From contig QWPO01000200.1 of NCBI GenBank assembly GCA_003669255.1, forward strand, positions 1 to 11,705: DNA of 11,705 bases, read 5' to 3'. This stretch comes from Planctomycetota bacterium (GTDB taxonomy: Bacteria > Planctomycetota > Planctomycetia > Pirellulales > UBA1268). Under the pieces are notes generated by a model. That model had not been told where the DNA came from. It was given only the letters and a program-made list of their open reading frames with translations, and ran no database searches. Within the stretch, counting starts at the first letter, position 1; each line of letters opens with the position of its first letter. The position numbers were made by a program, and so were the translations under genes. Below are positions 1 to 6,670 of this stretch, in pieces.

Positions 1-826
1 AGACGATCACCTGCCGCGGATTCTCCCGCTCCAGCAGCCGCTCGAGCAGTTCGAACTTCCGCGTCGGGTCGACCGTGAAATACCGCTGTTCGATCGTCTC
101 GACCGCCAGTTCGTTGGTCGAGAAGTCCATGATCTCGGGATCGCGCATATACCGCGTGGCGAGCTTCTGCACGGGCGGCGGCACGGTCGCCGAGAGGAGC
201 AGCGTCTGGCGGCTCTCCGGGCAGCGGCGCAGGATCTTTTCGATGTCGGGGCGGAATCCGATGTCGAGCATCCGGTCAGCCTCGTCGAGCGTGACCATCT
301 CGATCGCGGAAAACGAAATCGTGCCCCGGCTCATGTGGTCGAGCACGCGACCCGGCGTGCCCACGACCACCGCCGGATGCTTGGCGAGTTTGTCGATCTG
401 ACCCTTGATCGGTTTGCCGCCGTAGACGGCGACACAGTGAATCTTCGAGCCGTGGGCGAGTTTTTCGAACTCGTCCTTGACCTGCACGGCGAGTTCCCGC
501 GTGGGCACGAGCACGAGGGCCCGCGGCCCACCGCCGCGGCCGGTCTGCAGCATCCGCTCCAGGATCGGCAGCACGAACGACGCAGTCTTGCCAGTGCCCG
601 TTCGGGCCTGGCCGAGCACGTCAACGCCGGCAAGCGCCCGTGGGATCAGCCCCGCCTGAACCGGCGTGGGCGTCGTGTAGCCAGCACGATCGACGGCGGC
701 GAGCGTCGCCGCGGAGAGCCCCAGATTCCGAAAACCATCCGCTGCCTGCTGATCAGTCGCCCCGCAAACCGTCTCGGCGGGAGCACCCGACTCCGCCGGG
801 TGCCCTGCCCTGTTGTCCGTGAACAC
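1..826 (-). CDS. DEAD-box ATP-dependent RNA helicase (N-terminal part, runs off the left edge)
   Basis: ATP-dependent RNA helicase of superfamily 2, expected to unwind short RNA duplexes in the cytoplasm (ribosome assembly or RNA decay). About 275 codons are visible; the C-terminus lies beyond base 1. With the GTG at 826-824 as residue 1, the RecA-like domain 1 motifs appear in order: a Q-motif region (GYTTPTPVQ), motif I GTGKT (77-81), Ia PTREL (108-112), Ib TPGR (157-160), motif II DEAD (181-184) and motif III SAT (212-214). The start of helicase domain 2 (RKFELLERLLE) follows before the edge. The start is uncertain. The GTG has a GAGG six bases upstream, while in-frame ATGs at 892-890 and 913-911 lack a Shine-Dalgarno and would add a low-complexity Arg/Ala-rich leader. 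It lies downstream of sdhB on the same strand, about 210 bases away, and probably has its own transcription. RhlE/CsdA-like subfamilies cannot be separated without the missing C-terminus. Confidence 0.93.
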   Translation of the reverse strand, partial: MFTDNRAGHPAESGAPAETVCGATDQQAADGFRNLGLSAATLAAVDRAGYTTPTPVQAGLIPRALAGVDVLGQARTGTGKTASFVLPILERMLQTGRGGGPRALVLVPTRELAVQVKDEFEKLAHGSKIHCVAVYGGKPIKGQIDKLAKHPAVVVGTPGRVLDHMSRGTISFSAIEMVTLDEADRMLDIGFRPDIEKILRRCPESRQTLLLSATVPPPVQKLATRYMRDPEIMDFSTNELAVETIEQRYFTVDPTRKFELLERLLERENPRQVIV

Positions 827-832
827 TCGTTG

Positions 833-836
833 CCTC
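833..836 (-). promoter_or_regulatory. Shine-Dalgarno GAGG for the helicase GTG start
   Basis: On the minus strand GAGG lies six bases before the GTG at 826-824. The upstream in-frame ATGs at 892 and 913 have no comparable site, so this motif favours the GTG start. A second purine run (GAGGAAG, 847-841) lies further upstream at a poor distance. Confidence 0.45.
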
Positions 837-1019
837 GTTGCTTCCTCGAAACGTCGTCCGCATCGCTCCGCGGGGCGTCCTGATGCCCGCATCGGAAGGC
901 CGGCATCAGCCATCGGCTGGTGCCCGCACAGCGGCTGGCGGCGTGTGAGAAAGCCGCCCCTGTCAATGCGTGAACGGTACCACGCCCCGCCCGAACCGGC
1001 AAACATGGCAGCAGCGATC

Positions 1020-1033
1020 GCCCCAAACGGGGC
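1020..1033 (-). terminator. Short G+C hairpin just after sdhB (weak terminator candidate)
   Basis: A perfect 5-bp stem (GCCCC/GGGGC) with a 4-base loop begins six bases beyond the sdhB stop codon. Read on the minus strand there is no U-run after it. A TTTT run sits on the plus-strand side, where no gene ends. It may slow or partly end sdh transcription, but it does not meet the usual intrinsic-terminator pattern. Confidence 0.25.
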
Positions 1034-1038
1034 TGTTT

Positions 1039-1929
1039 TCACCGGTCAAACAGCTTCTTCAGCGCCCAGACCGTCGCCGCGCGGCCGGCACGGGCGATCG
1101 AACGCGTCAGCGGGATCCGCTTCGGACAGACCGCCACACAGTTCTGTGCGTTGCCGCACATCTGGATGCCCCCCTGCCGAGTCAGCGCCTCCATCCGCTC
1201 ATCGGCAATCATGCGGCCGGTCGGATGGGCATTGAAAAGCACCGCCTGGCTGATCGCATGGGCCCCGACGAAGCCGGTGTCGAATGCCGACTTCCGCCGC
1301 TTCTCGAAATCGGCTTCTGACTCGTCGTCGCGACGCACCGCCTCCACCTTCGTGTACTGCGGGCATGCCTCGAGGCAGCAGCCGCAGCTCATGCACTCAG
1401 AAAGCGGGTAGGCATCTTCCTGCTCCTCCGGAGAGATCCGCGGGCCAGGGCCGAGATCGTAGGAACCTTCCACGGGCACCCACGCCTTCACCTTTTCAAG
1501 ACCACGAAACAGCCGCCGTCGATCCACCACGAGGTCGCGGACGACCGGAAACTTCGACATCGGCCGCAGTTCGATCTCGTCGCCGCTCTCGGCTTGCAGC
1601 CGATCGACGAGCGCTGAGCAGGCCATCCGGGTGCGGCCGTTGATCAGCATCGTGCAGGAGCCACACACCTCCTCGAGGCAGTTGCAGTCCCAGGCGACGG
1701 GAGCCACCTTCCGACCATCCTGCGACCGCGCCTGGGCGGCGATCTTTTGAAGGACGCTGATCACGTTCATGTTCGGCTCGTAGGAAACCTCGAACCGCTC
1801 CCAGTAGCTCTCGCCGCCGGCCACGTCCTGCCGCAACACGCGCACCCGTACGACCGAACGCGCTGCGCCGTGGTCATCGCCGCCAGCCCCGTGCACGAGG
1901 TCCGCGGCTGAATCAGCTGCCTTGATCAT
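1039..1929 (-). CDS. sdhB: Succinate dehydrogenase iron-sulfur subunit SdhB
   Basis: Carries electrons from the FAD of SdhA to the quinone site through three Fe-S clusters, on the cytoplasmic face of the membrane. The protein has 296 residues. The [2Fe-2S] ligands are C84, C89, C92 and C104 in the classic C-x4-C-x2-C-x11-C spacing. The first ferredoxin-like motif is C179-x2-C182-x2-C185-x3-C189-P, and the second is C258-x5-C264-x3-C268-P. The stretch LFNAHPTGRM and the PKRIPLT end resemble the Bacillus/type-B SdhB family. Odd points are an N-terminal extension of about 24 residues rich in Ala, Gly and Asp before the first beta strand (VVRVRVLRQD), and a charged insert (about residues 199-214, DDESEADFEKRRK) between the two cysteine motifs. 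The ATG is preceded by GGGAGAAG, with GGAG seven bases away. It is the last gene of sdhCAB, 27 bases after sdhA. The alternative of a fumarate reductase subunit cannot be fully excluded, since the families overlap. Confidence 0.97.
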   Translation of the reverse strand: MIKAADSAADLVHGAGGDDHGAARSVVRVRVLRQDVAGGESYWERFEVSYEPNMNVISVLQKIAAQARSQDGRKVAPVAWDCNCLEEVCGSCTMLINGRTRMACSALVDRLQAESGDEIELRPMSKFPVVRDLVVDRRRLFRGLEKVKAWVPVEGSYDLGPGPRISPEEQEDAYPLSECMSCGCCLEACPQYTKVEAVRRDDESEADFEKRRKSAFDTGFVGAHAISQAVLFNAHPTGRMIADERMEALTRQGGIQMCGNAQNCVAVCPKRIPLTRSIARAGRAATVWALKKLFDR

Positions 1930-1956
1930 GGGTCTTCTCCCTCGAGTGTCCGCGTG

Positions 1957-3948
1957 TCATGCCCCGGCGCCGGCCGGCTGGCCCTTCCCAGCGGCCTGAC
2001 CGGCCGCCTTCGCCGCCCGATCCTTCCAAGCCTCCTCGATCGCGTCGCCCCCGACGAGACCGTAGAGCCGCGGCCGGGGTGGGATCAGCGATGTGTCGAT
2101 GTCCTGATATGAGATCTCCGGATCGCCATTCGGACCGCAGGTCGCGATCGTTGATTTCAGCCACTTTCGCGTATTGGCCTCGAAGGCATCGCACCACTGC
2201 TCGGCCTCGCTCCGCTTGCCCTCGGGATCGGTCGCCGTCAGGCCCGGCATTGAGAAGGCCGGCTTGAAGTGAGCGCCGCGGCACTCGTCGCGAAGCAGCG
2301 CTCCCTTGAGGATCAGCTTTGCGATCGGGAACATGTCGCCGAGTGCCTTGGTGAACACAACGTTTTGGTTCGTCCAGTTGCCCGTGTCAGACACGGCACA
2401 CCGTTTCCACCGCTCGGCCATTCGGCAGACCTCGTCGTAGGCGTGCGTGAGTTGGTCGTTGCGGCGAACCACCGTGGCGACCCGCGTCATCAGGTTGCCG
2501 AGTTCCTGGTGAAGCGTGTACGGGTTTTCGTCGCCTGCGGTCCGAGCGAGCAACTCGCGATGCCGCTCCTCGTGGCGACGGATCTCCGCGTCGAACAGCC
2601 GGGTGTGATCCCCCGCCGCCTTCGCGGACGCACCACAGACGTTGGCGAGGGTGGGAGCCACAAACAGACCACTGAAGATGCAGGAGAGGAGCGAGTTGGC
2701 TCCCAGCCGGTTGGCACCGTGGTACTGGTAGTCGCACTCGCCGATCGCGTAGAGGCCGGGGAGGCTCGTCTGCTGGTTGCGGAGTGAGCCTTCCAAGAGG
2801 CCGCCCGAGGCGCTCTTCTGGTAGTCCACCCAGAGCCCGCCCATCGAGTAGTGCACGGCAGGGAAGATCTTCATCGGCGTCACGCGCGGATCAACGCCCT
2901 GGAACTTCTCATAAATCTCGAGGATACCGCCGAGCTTGCGGTCGAGCGTCTCCTTCGGGATGTGCGTCAGGTCGAGGTAGACGCAGAGGCGGTCCTTTTC
3001 GACGGAGAGGCCGTCGGTGGTGCAGATGTCGAAGATCTCGCGGGTGGCGATGTCACGCGGCACGAGGTTGCCGTACTTCGGATACCGCTCCTCGAGGAAG
3101 TAGGAACGCTCGGCTTCGGGAATGCTCCGCGGATCACGCTGGTCCTGCGGCTTTCGCGGCACCCACACCCGGCCGCCTTCACCGCGAGCGCTCTCGCTCA
3201 TCAGCCGCAGCTTGTCGGCGCCCGGGATGGCCGTGGGGTGCACCTGGATGAACTCGCCGTTTCCGTAGCACGCGCCCGCCTGATAGGCGCGGCTCACGGC
3301 GCTGCCGGTGCAGACCATCGACATCGTCGAGCGTCCGTAGATCAGTCCGTTGCCGCCCGTCGCCAGCACCACCGCGTCGGCCGCGAAGGCCTTGAACTGC
3401 ATGGTGACGAGGTCCTGGCAGACGGCGCCGCAGCACCGACCGGCCTCATCGAGCACGGGCCCCAGGAAGTCCCAGAACTCCCACTTCTTGACCTTCCCCT
3501 CCACTTCCCAGCGGCGGACCTGCTCATCGAGGGCATAGAGGAGTTGCTGGCCGGTCGTGGCGCCGGCGAAGGCGGTTCGCTTGTAGAGCGTGCCGCCGAA
3601 TCGCCGTTGATCGCGAAAGCCCTCCGACGTGCGATTGAAAGGCACACCGAGCCGGTCCATCAGGTCGATGATCTTCGGGCCCCAGTCCGCCATCTCCTTG
3701 ACGGGCGGCTGGTGCTGAAGAAAGTCGCCTCCGTAGACGGTGTCGTCGAGGTGCTTCCACTCGCTGTCGCCCTGCTGCCGCGTGAGGGCGTTGACGCTGT
3801 TGATGCCCCCCTGGGCGCAGACGCTGTGCGACCGCTTGACCGGCACGAGGCTGACGAGGTCGACGTTGACCCCGAGTTCCGCCAGCCGCATGGTGGCTGC
3901 GAGGCCTGCAAGACCGCCGCCGACGACGAGAACCCTCGGTTGAGCCAT
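1957..3948 (-). CDS. sdhA: Succinate dehydrogenase flavoprotein subunit SdhA
   Basis: Oxidises succinate to fumarate in the citric acid cycle, on the cytoplasmic side of the membrane complex. The protein has 663 residues, slightly longer than the usual 580-640. Visible elements are the Rossmann FAD motif VVGGGLAGL (8-16) and the covalent-FAD histidine H41 in KRSHSVCAQGGIN. A second FAD segment is ATGGNG (196-201). Active-site positions are H237 (VHPT), R255 with E257-G258-G259 (ARGEGG), H366 (VHYSMGG) and R414 (GANRLGANS). All are present, so the enzyme looks active. The VKRSHSVCAQGG form and the HYSMGGLWVDY motif match the Bacillus/epsilon-type branch rather than the E. coli type. The last roughly 20 residues (from KDRAAKAAGQ) are an Ala/Gly/Lys tail outside the conserved core. 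The ATG has AGGA ten bases upstream, a loose spacing. Gaps of 23 bases to sdhC and 27 to sdhB make cotranscription very likely. A menaquinol:fumarate reductase role is the main alternative. Confidence 0.98.
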   Translation of the reverse strand: MAQPRVLVVGGGLAGLAATMRLAELGVNVDLVSLVPVKRSHSVCAQGGINSVNALTRQQGDSEWKHLDDTVYGGDFLQHQPPVKEMADWGPKIIDLMDRLGVPFNRTSEGFRDQRRFGGTLYKRTAFAGATTGQQLLYALDEQVRRWEVEGKVKKWEFWDFLGPVLDEAGRCCGAVCQDLVTMQFKAFAADAVVLATGGNGLIYGRSTMSMVCTGSAVSRAYQAGACYGNGEFIQVHPTAIPGADKLRLMSESARGEGGRVWVPRKPQDQRDPRSIPEAERSYFLEERYPKYGNLVPRDIATREIFDICTTDGLSVEKDRLCVYLDLTHIPKETLDRKLGGILEIYEKFQGVDPRVTPMKIFPAVHYSMGGLWVDYQKSASGGLLEGSLRNQQTSLPGLYAIGECDYQYHGANRLGANSLLSCIFSGLFVAPTLANVCGASAKAAGDHTRLFDAEIRRHEERHRELLARTAGDENPYTLHQELGNLMTRVATVVRRNDQLTHAYDEVCRMAERWKRCAVSDTGNWTNQNVVFTKALGDMFPIAKLILKGALLRDECRGAHFKPAFSMPGLTATDPEGKRSEAEQWCDAFEANTRKWLKSTIATCGPNGDPEISYQDIDTSLIPPRPRLYGLVGGDAIEEAWKDRAAKAAGQAAGKGQPAGAGA

Positions 3949-3971
3949 GGTAGGAAATCCTGCGTGATGGA

Positions 3972-4742
3972 TCAGTGGGTGGATGCGGGAATCGGCGACG
4001 GGGCCACGGCGCCACCGGGTACGGAGAGGGCCCGCTTTTGCTTTTCAGTCCAGACCTCGGCTTCCCGAGCCTTCGACACGTCGAGCGACCGGAAACCGCC
4101 GAGTGCCCCGAGGCCCGCGGCCGCAAGTCCGAGGCCAACAACGATGCTCACCACATTGGCCCGCCGCATGGCGGCCGGGCTCGTCCAGAGGCCCCAGGTG
4201 ATGCCGAGCGTCCAGAGGCCATTGGAGAAATGAAACACCGTCGAGAGGATGCCGATGGTGTAGAGAATGGAGGTCAGGGTTGGTTGCAGCGCCGTGGCGG
4301 CGGTGCTGGCTGCTTGGTGGGGGTCGAACTTCCCCCCGCCAAACGGCTTCCCCAGCCAGTGCAACTGCATGATGTGCCAGACGATGAAGGCGAAGGCGAT
4401 CATGCCCGTGGCCCGCTGGAGCGTGTACCGGACGTTCCCCACGTAGGCATACGACCCTACATTTGGCAGGCCGTTGGCGATGATCACGAAGCCCACCGCC
4501 GCGTGAAACAGCATTGGCAGGAAGATGAAGGCCCACTCGACAGGCACCAGGAGCGGGCCGAGCGAATGGATCATGTCCACCCGCGACTGGAACGTGCGGC
4601 CGTCATCCCCGGCGAGGATGGAGGCATTGGTCAGGAGGTGGACGGCCAGAAACGCGCCGACCGGAATGAGGCCCGAGAGCGAAAACAGCCGATAGATGAC
4701 GAACTGGTGGCGTTCGAGGAACGACGGGGATGACTCGCTCAC
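3972..4742 (-). CDS. sdhC: Succinate dehydrogenase cytochrome b558 membrane anchor SdhC
   Basis: Membrane anchor that holds SdhAB to the membrane, binds haem and passes electrons to quinone. From the GTG at 4742 it is 256 residues. Five hydrophobic helices are visible (about residues 15-37, 64-90, 107-130, 155-185 and 195-220). Four histidines sit in the helices where the Bacillus-type dihaem anchor has its ligands: H35 (AVHLLTN), H80 (LFHAAVG), H123 (VWHIMQLH) and H171 (VFHFSNGLW). This identifies the single-subunit, two-haem family that usually works with menaquinone; the quinone type is inferred. The frame is open upstream to 4889 and includes an ATG at 4772-4770, but that ATG has a C-run in front of it, while the GTG has AGAGG six bases upstream. 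It is the first gene of sdhCAB. The soluble C-terminal tail (from about 222) is Lys/Glu-rich, then Pro/Ser-rich. Confidence 0.95.
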   Translation of the reverse strand: MSESSPSFLERHQFVIYRLFSLSGLIPVGAFLAVHLLTNASILAGDDGRTFQSRVDMIHSLGPLLVPVEWAFIFLPMLFHAAVGFVIIANGLPNVGSYAYVGNVRYTLQRATGMIAFAFIVWHIMQLHWLGKPFGGGKFDPHQAASTAATALQPTLTSILYTIGILSTVFHFSNGLWTLGITWGLWTSPAAMRRANVVSIVVGLGLAAAGLGALGGFRSLDVSKAREAEVWTEKQKRALSVPGGAVAPSPIPASTH

Positions 4743-4748
4743 AATCGA

Positions 4749-4753
4749 CCTCT
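4749..4753 (-). promoter_or_regulatory. Shine-Dalgarno AGAGG that sets the sdhC start
   Basis: On the minus strand AGAGG lies six bases before the GTG at 4742-4740. The upstream ATG at 4772-4770, which would add ten residues, follows a run of C and has no purine-rich site. The hydrophobic, conserved part of SdhC begins soon after the GTG, so nothing conserved is lost. Confidence 0.6.
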
Positions 4754-4818
4754 GAGAGCGGCGCTGCCGCATTAGGGGGGGCGCAGAACTGGCCGCCGGA
4801 CGGCGACGGCTCTGACTC

Positions 4819-4844
4819 GTCGACCCCGGGGAGTATAGGTCGAC
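4819..4844. promoter_or_regulatory. Perfect inverted repeat over the sdh -10 region (operator candidate)
   Basis: GTCGACC (4819-4825) and GGTCGAC (4838-4844) are perfect 7-bp inverted arms around a 12-base spacer, placing the arm centres 19 bp apart, close to two helical turns. The spacer holds the sdh -10 box (4832-4837), and an inner palindrome CCCCGGGG spans 4824-4831. A protein dimer bound here would block the sdh promoter. The site is seen directly; its role and the binding protein are unknown. Confidence 0.5.
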
Positions 4845-4859
4845 ACCGCCGAGCGACAA
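4832..4859 (-). promoter_or_regulatory. Predicted sdhCAB promoter
   Basis: On the minus strand the -10 box TATACT (4837-4832) matches the sigma70 consensus at five of six bases. A 16-base spacer separates it from TTGTCG (4859-4854), a four-of-six -35 match. Transcription would start near 4825, giving a 5' leader of about 80 bases before the sdhC GTG. No other -10-like hexamer of this quality was found between 4743 and 4872. Confidence 0.55.
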
Positions 4860-4873
4860 CGCCACTTCGCGAT

Positions 4874-4902
4874 TTGGCGGCCGGATCAAGCGGTTTTATA
4901 CT
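4874..4902 (+). promoter_or_regulatory. Predicted promoter of the PAS-GAF-REC gene
   Basis: TTGGCG (4874-4879), a four-of-six -35 match, lies exactly 17 bases before TATACT (4897-4902), a five-of-six -10 match. Transcription would start near 4909. Its -35 box is only 14 bp from the -35 box of the divergent sdh promoter, so the two polymerase sites would touch or compete. Confidence 0.6.
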
Positions 4903-4926
4903 CAGGGCTTGGTGCCCGTCGGCTAC

Positions 4927-4930
4927 GGAG
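4927..4930 (+). promoter_or_regulatory. Shine-Dalgarno GGAG for the PAS-GAF-REC start
   Basis: GGAG (within CGGAGAG) lies eight bases before the GTG at 4939. The longest open frame begins at a TTG at 4909, but that base coincides with the predicted transcription start, so the TTG would have no leader. The GTG is therefore preferred. Confidence 0.55.
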
Positions 4931-4938
4931 AGTGGCTG

Positions 4939-6531
4939 GTGACGCAGAGTGACGACGAACCGGCCGATCTGACCGCGATACGCCATCGTGAGCACGAGCT
5001 CGTCGAGCACCATCCCGACGGGGTTGCTGTTCTCGATTCCAGCGGCGGCATCACCTGGGCCAATGAACGGCTCCAGAGTTGGTGCGGGCAGGGCGATCTC
5101 CGCGGTCAGGATTTTCTCAGTTCGCTGGCTGCCTGGGCGGTCGAGCACCGACCCACTGAAGTGAGTGACTTCCACGAGGCCCTTCTGGCCGGGCAGTCGC
5201 GGTCCGCGATCCTCAAGACCGCAGGCAACCGCTTCTTCGCCGTCCACGCCTCGGCCGCTTTCACTCCGGCCGACATCTCCTCCGGGCCACGGACCGTCGT
5301 CACCGTCCGCGATGTCACCCAGACAATCCTCGAGCAGCAGAAGCGGGCGGCGATCCACGCGGCAGGTCAGACGCTTGCCGACCTGTCGCCGGTGGAACTC
5401 GCCGACATGACCGTGAGCGAGCGGATTGAACTGCTCAAGAGCAACATCATCCACTACTCAAAAGACCTGCTGAAGTTCGACGTGCTTGAGATCCGGCTGC
5501 TCGACCGGCAGACCGGGCGACTCGAACCGCTGCTCGCCGAAGGCATGCAGCCCGAGGCCGAAGCGAGGATCCTTCACGCGAAGCCCGAGCACAATGGTGT
5601 CACCGGCTACGTGGCCGCCACGGGACACGCCTACTGGTGCAGCGACACGACCAAGGACCCGCTCTACCTGGAGGGCTGCAAGGGAGCCAAGAGTTCGATC
5701 ACCGTGCCACTCATGCTCCACGACCAGGTGATTGGCACCTTCAACGTCGAGAGCCCCGAGCCCGGCGGGTTTGACGCGACCGACCTGCAGTTCCTCGAGA
5801 TCTTTTCCCGCGACGTGGCCGCGGCTCTCAATACGCTCGAACTCCTCGTCGCCGAGAAGGCGACGACGGCGGCAGAGAGCATCGAGGCGATTCACGGAGC
5901 CGTCGCCCTGCCGGTGGACGACATCCTCAACGACGCCGTCAGTGTCATGGAAAAGTACATCGGCCACGACGCCGACGTCGTGGAGCGGCTTCAGCGAATC
6001 CTGAAGAATGCCCGCGACATCAAACAGGTGATCCAGAAGGTCGGCGAACAGATGGCCCCGAGTTCGGCCCACACGCAGCGGCGGCAGGGCGACCGCCGCC
6101 GGGCCCTGGTCGCCAAACGCATTCTCGTCGTCGATTCCGACGAGCAGGTGCGGCAAGCAGCCCACGCCCTGCTCGAACGGTCGGGCTGCACGGTGGAAAC
6201 GGCCCGCGACGGTGCCGAGGCGGCGTCGATGGTGCGGGCCTGCCGCGGCGAGTGCTACGACGCGATCATCGCCGACATCCGCCTTCCCGACATGAGCGGC
6301 CACCAACTCCTCCTGCGGCTCCAGGAGATTCTCGACCCGGTGCCGCTGATCCTGATGACCGGATTCGGCTACGACCCCGGCCACTCGATCGTGAAGGCCC
6401 GCCAGGCCGGCATCGATCTGGTGCTCTTCAAGCCCTTTCGAATCGACCAACTTCTCGACACGGTTGAGAAATCGATCGTCCGCCGGCAGGCTGCCCCTGT
6501 GGCCGCCGCCGATCCGTCCGGTCAGGCCTGA
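4939..6531 (+). CDS. PAS-GAF-REC signalling protein without a kinase ATPase domain
   Basis: Cytoplasmic sensory protein of the two-component type, 530 residues from the GTG at 4939; no membrane segment or signal peptide. Residues about 18-126 form a PAS domain (HHPDGVAVLDSSGGITWAN, ending in TVRDVTQTI). Residues about 157-306 form a GAF domain (VTGYVAATG, SSITVPLMLHDQVIGTFNVES). A helical segment at about 313-372 resembles the dimerisation helices of histidine kinases, with H319 near its start and a second helix with ERLQRILKNARDIKQVI, but no HATPase domain follows. A basic linker leads to a C-terminal receiver domain (393-512) with acidic residues D399 and D401, phospho-acceptor D446 (IIADIRLPDMSG), T474 and K498 (LFKPF), all intact. 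There is no DNA-binding or enzymatic output domain. It is divergent from sdhCAB with back-to-back promoters. The ligand, the partner kinase and the output are not visible. Domain calls are firm; the role is unknown. Confidence 0.9.
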   Translation: MTQSDDEPADLTAIRHREHELVEHHPDGVAVLDSSGGITWANERLQSWCGQGDLRGQDFLSSLAAWAVEHRPTEVSDFHEALLAGQSRSAILKTAGNRFFAVHASAAFTPADISSGPRTVVTVRDVTQTILEQQKRAAIHAAGQTLADLSPVELADMTVSERIELLKSNIIHYSKDLLKFDVLEIRLLDRQTGRLEPLLAEGMQPEAEARILHAKPEHNGVTGYVAATGHAYWCSDTTKDPLYLEGCKGAKSSITVPLMLHDQVIGTFNVESPEPGGFDATDLQFLEIFSRDVAAALNTLELLVAEKATTAAESIEAIHGAVALPVDDILNDAVSVMEKYIGHDADVVERLQRILKNARDIKQVIQKVGEQMAPSSAHTQRRQGDRRRALVAKRILVVDSDEQVRQAAHALLERSGCTVETARDGAEAASMVRACRGECYDAIIADIRLPDMSGHQLLLRLQEILDPVPLILMTGFGYDPGHSIVKARQAGIDLVLFKPFRIDQLLDTVEKSIVRRQAAPVAAADPSGQA

Positions 6532-6563
6532 CGATTCAGGGCGGCTCCTCCACCCCCGCAATC

Positions 6564-6583
6564 GCCCCCTTTACCGGGGTTTT
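6564..6583 (+). terminator. Weak intrinsic terminator after the PAS-GAF-REC gene
   Basis: A CCCC/GGGG stem (6565-6568 with 6576-6579) with a seven-base loop is followed at once by TTTT (6580-6583), about 30 bases after the stop at 6531. The stem has only four pairs, extendable by a G-U, so it is short for an intrinsic terminator. Position and U-run support it. Confidence 0.4.
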
Positions 6584-6657
6584 CCAGGGTGGACGTGGCC
6601 TTGACCCACGGTGACGGACCCGGGTACTTCTCCCGCCTCACGGATCGTTTCCCGCAC

Positions 6658-6662
6658 AAGGA
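6658..6662 (+). promoter_or_regulatory. Shine-Dalgarno AAGGA for the secretin start
   Basis: AAGGA lies eight bases before the ATG at 6671. The frame is open upstream to 6611, but the ATG at 6671 gives a clean signal peptide and has the best ribosome site, so it is taken as the start. Confidence 0.65.
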
Positions 6663-6670
6663 ATCCGCGC

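Noticed and set aside
1020..1039. Plus-strand intrinsic terminator (GCCCC/GGGGC stem then TGTTTT)
   Set aside because: The T-run is on the plus strand, but no plus-strand gene ends here, so the stem is listed only as a weak minus-strand candidate.
2851..4233. 460-codon plus-strand open frame across sdhA and sdhC
   Set aside because: It is antisense to clearly conserved Sdh genes, shows no domain, and is the kind of long mirror frame expected where high G+C makes stops rare.
4909..4938. TTG start for the PAS-GAF-REC protein at 4909
   Set aside because: It coincides with the predicted transcription start, has no ribosome site, and adds no conserved residue. The GTG at 4939 has GGAG eight bases upstream.
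5458..6561. 367-codon minus-strand open frame opposite the PAS-GAF-REC gene
   Set aside because: The receiver and GAF motifs on the plus strand are unambiguous; the antisense product is compositionally biased.
6601..6630. TTGACC as a -35 box for the secretin gene
   Set aside because: The hexamer is a five-of-six match, but no acceptable -10 hexamer lies 16-18 bases downstream.
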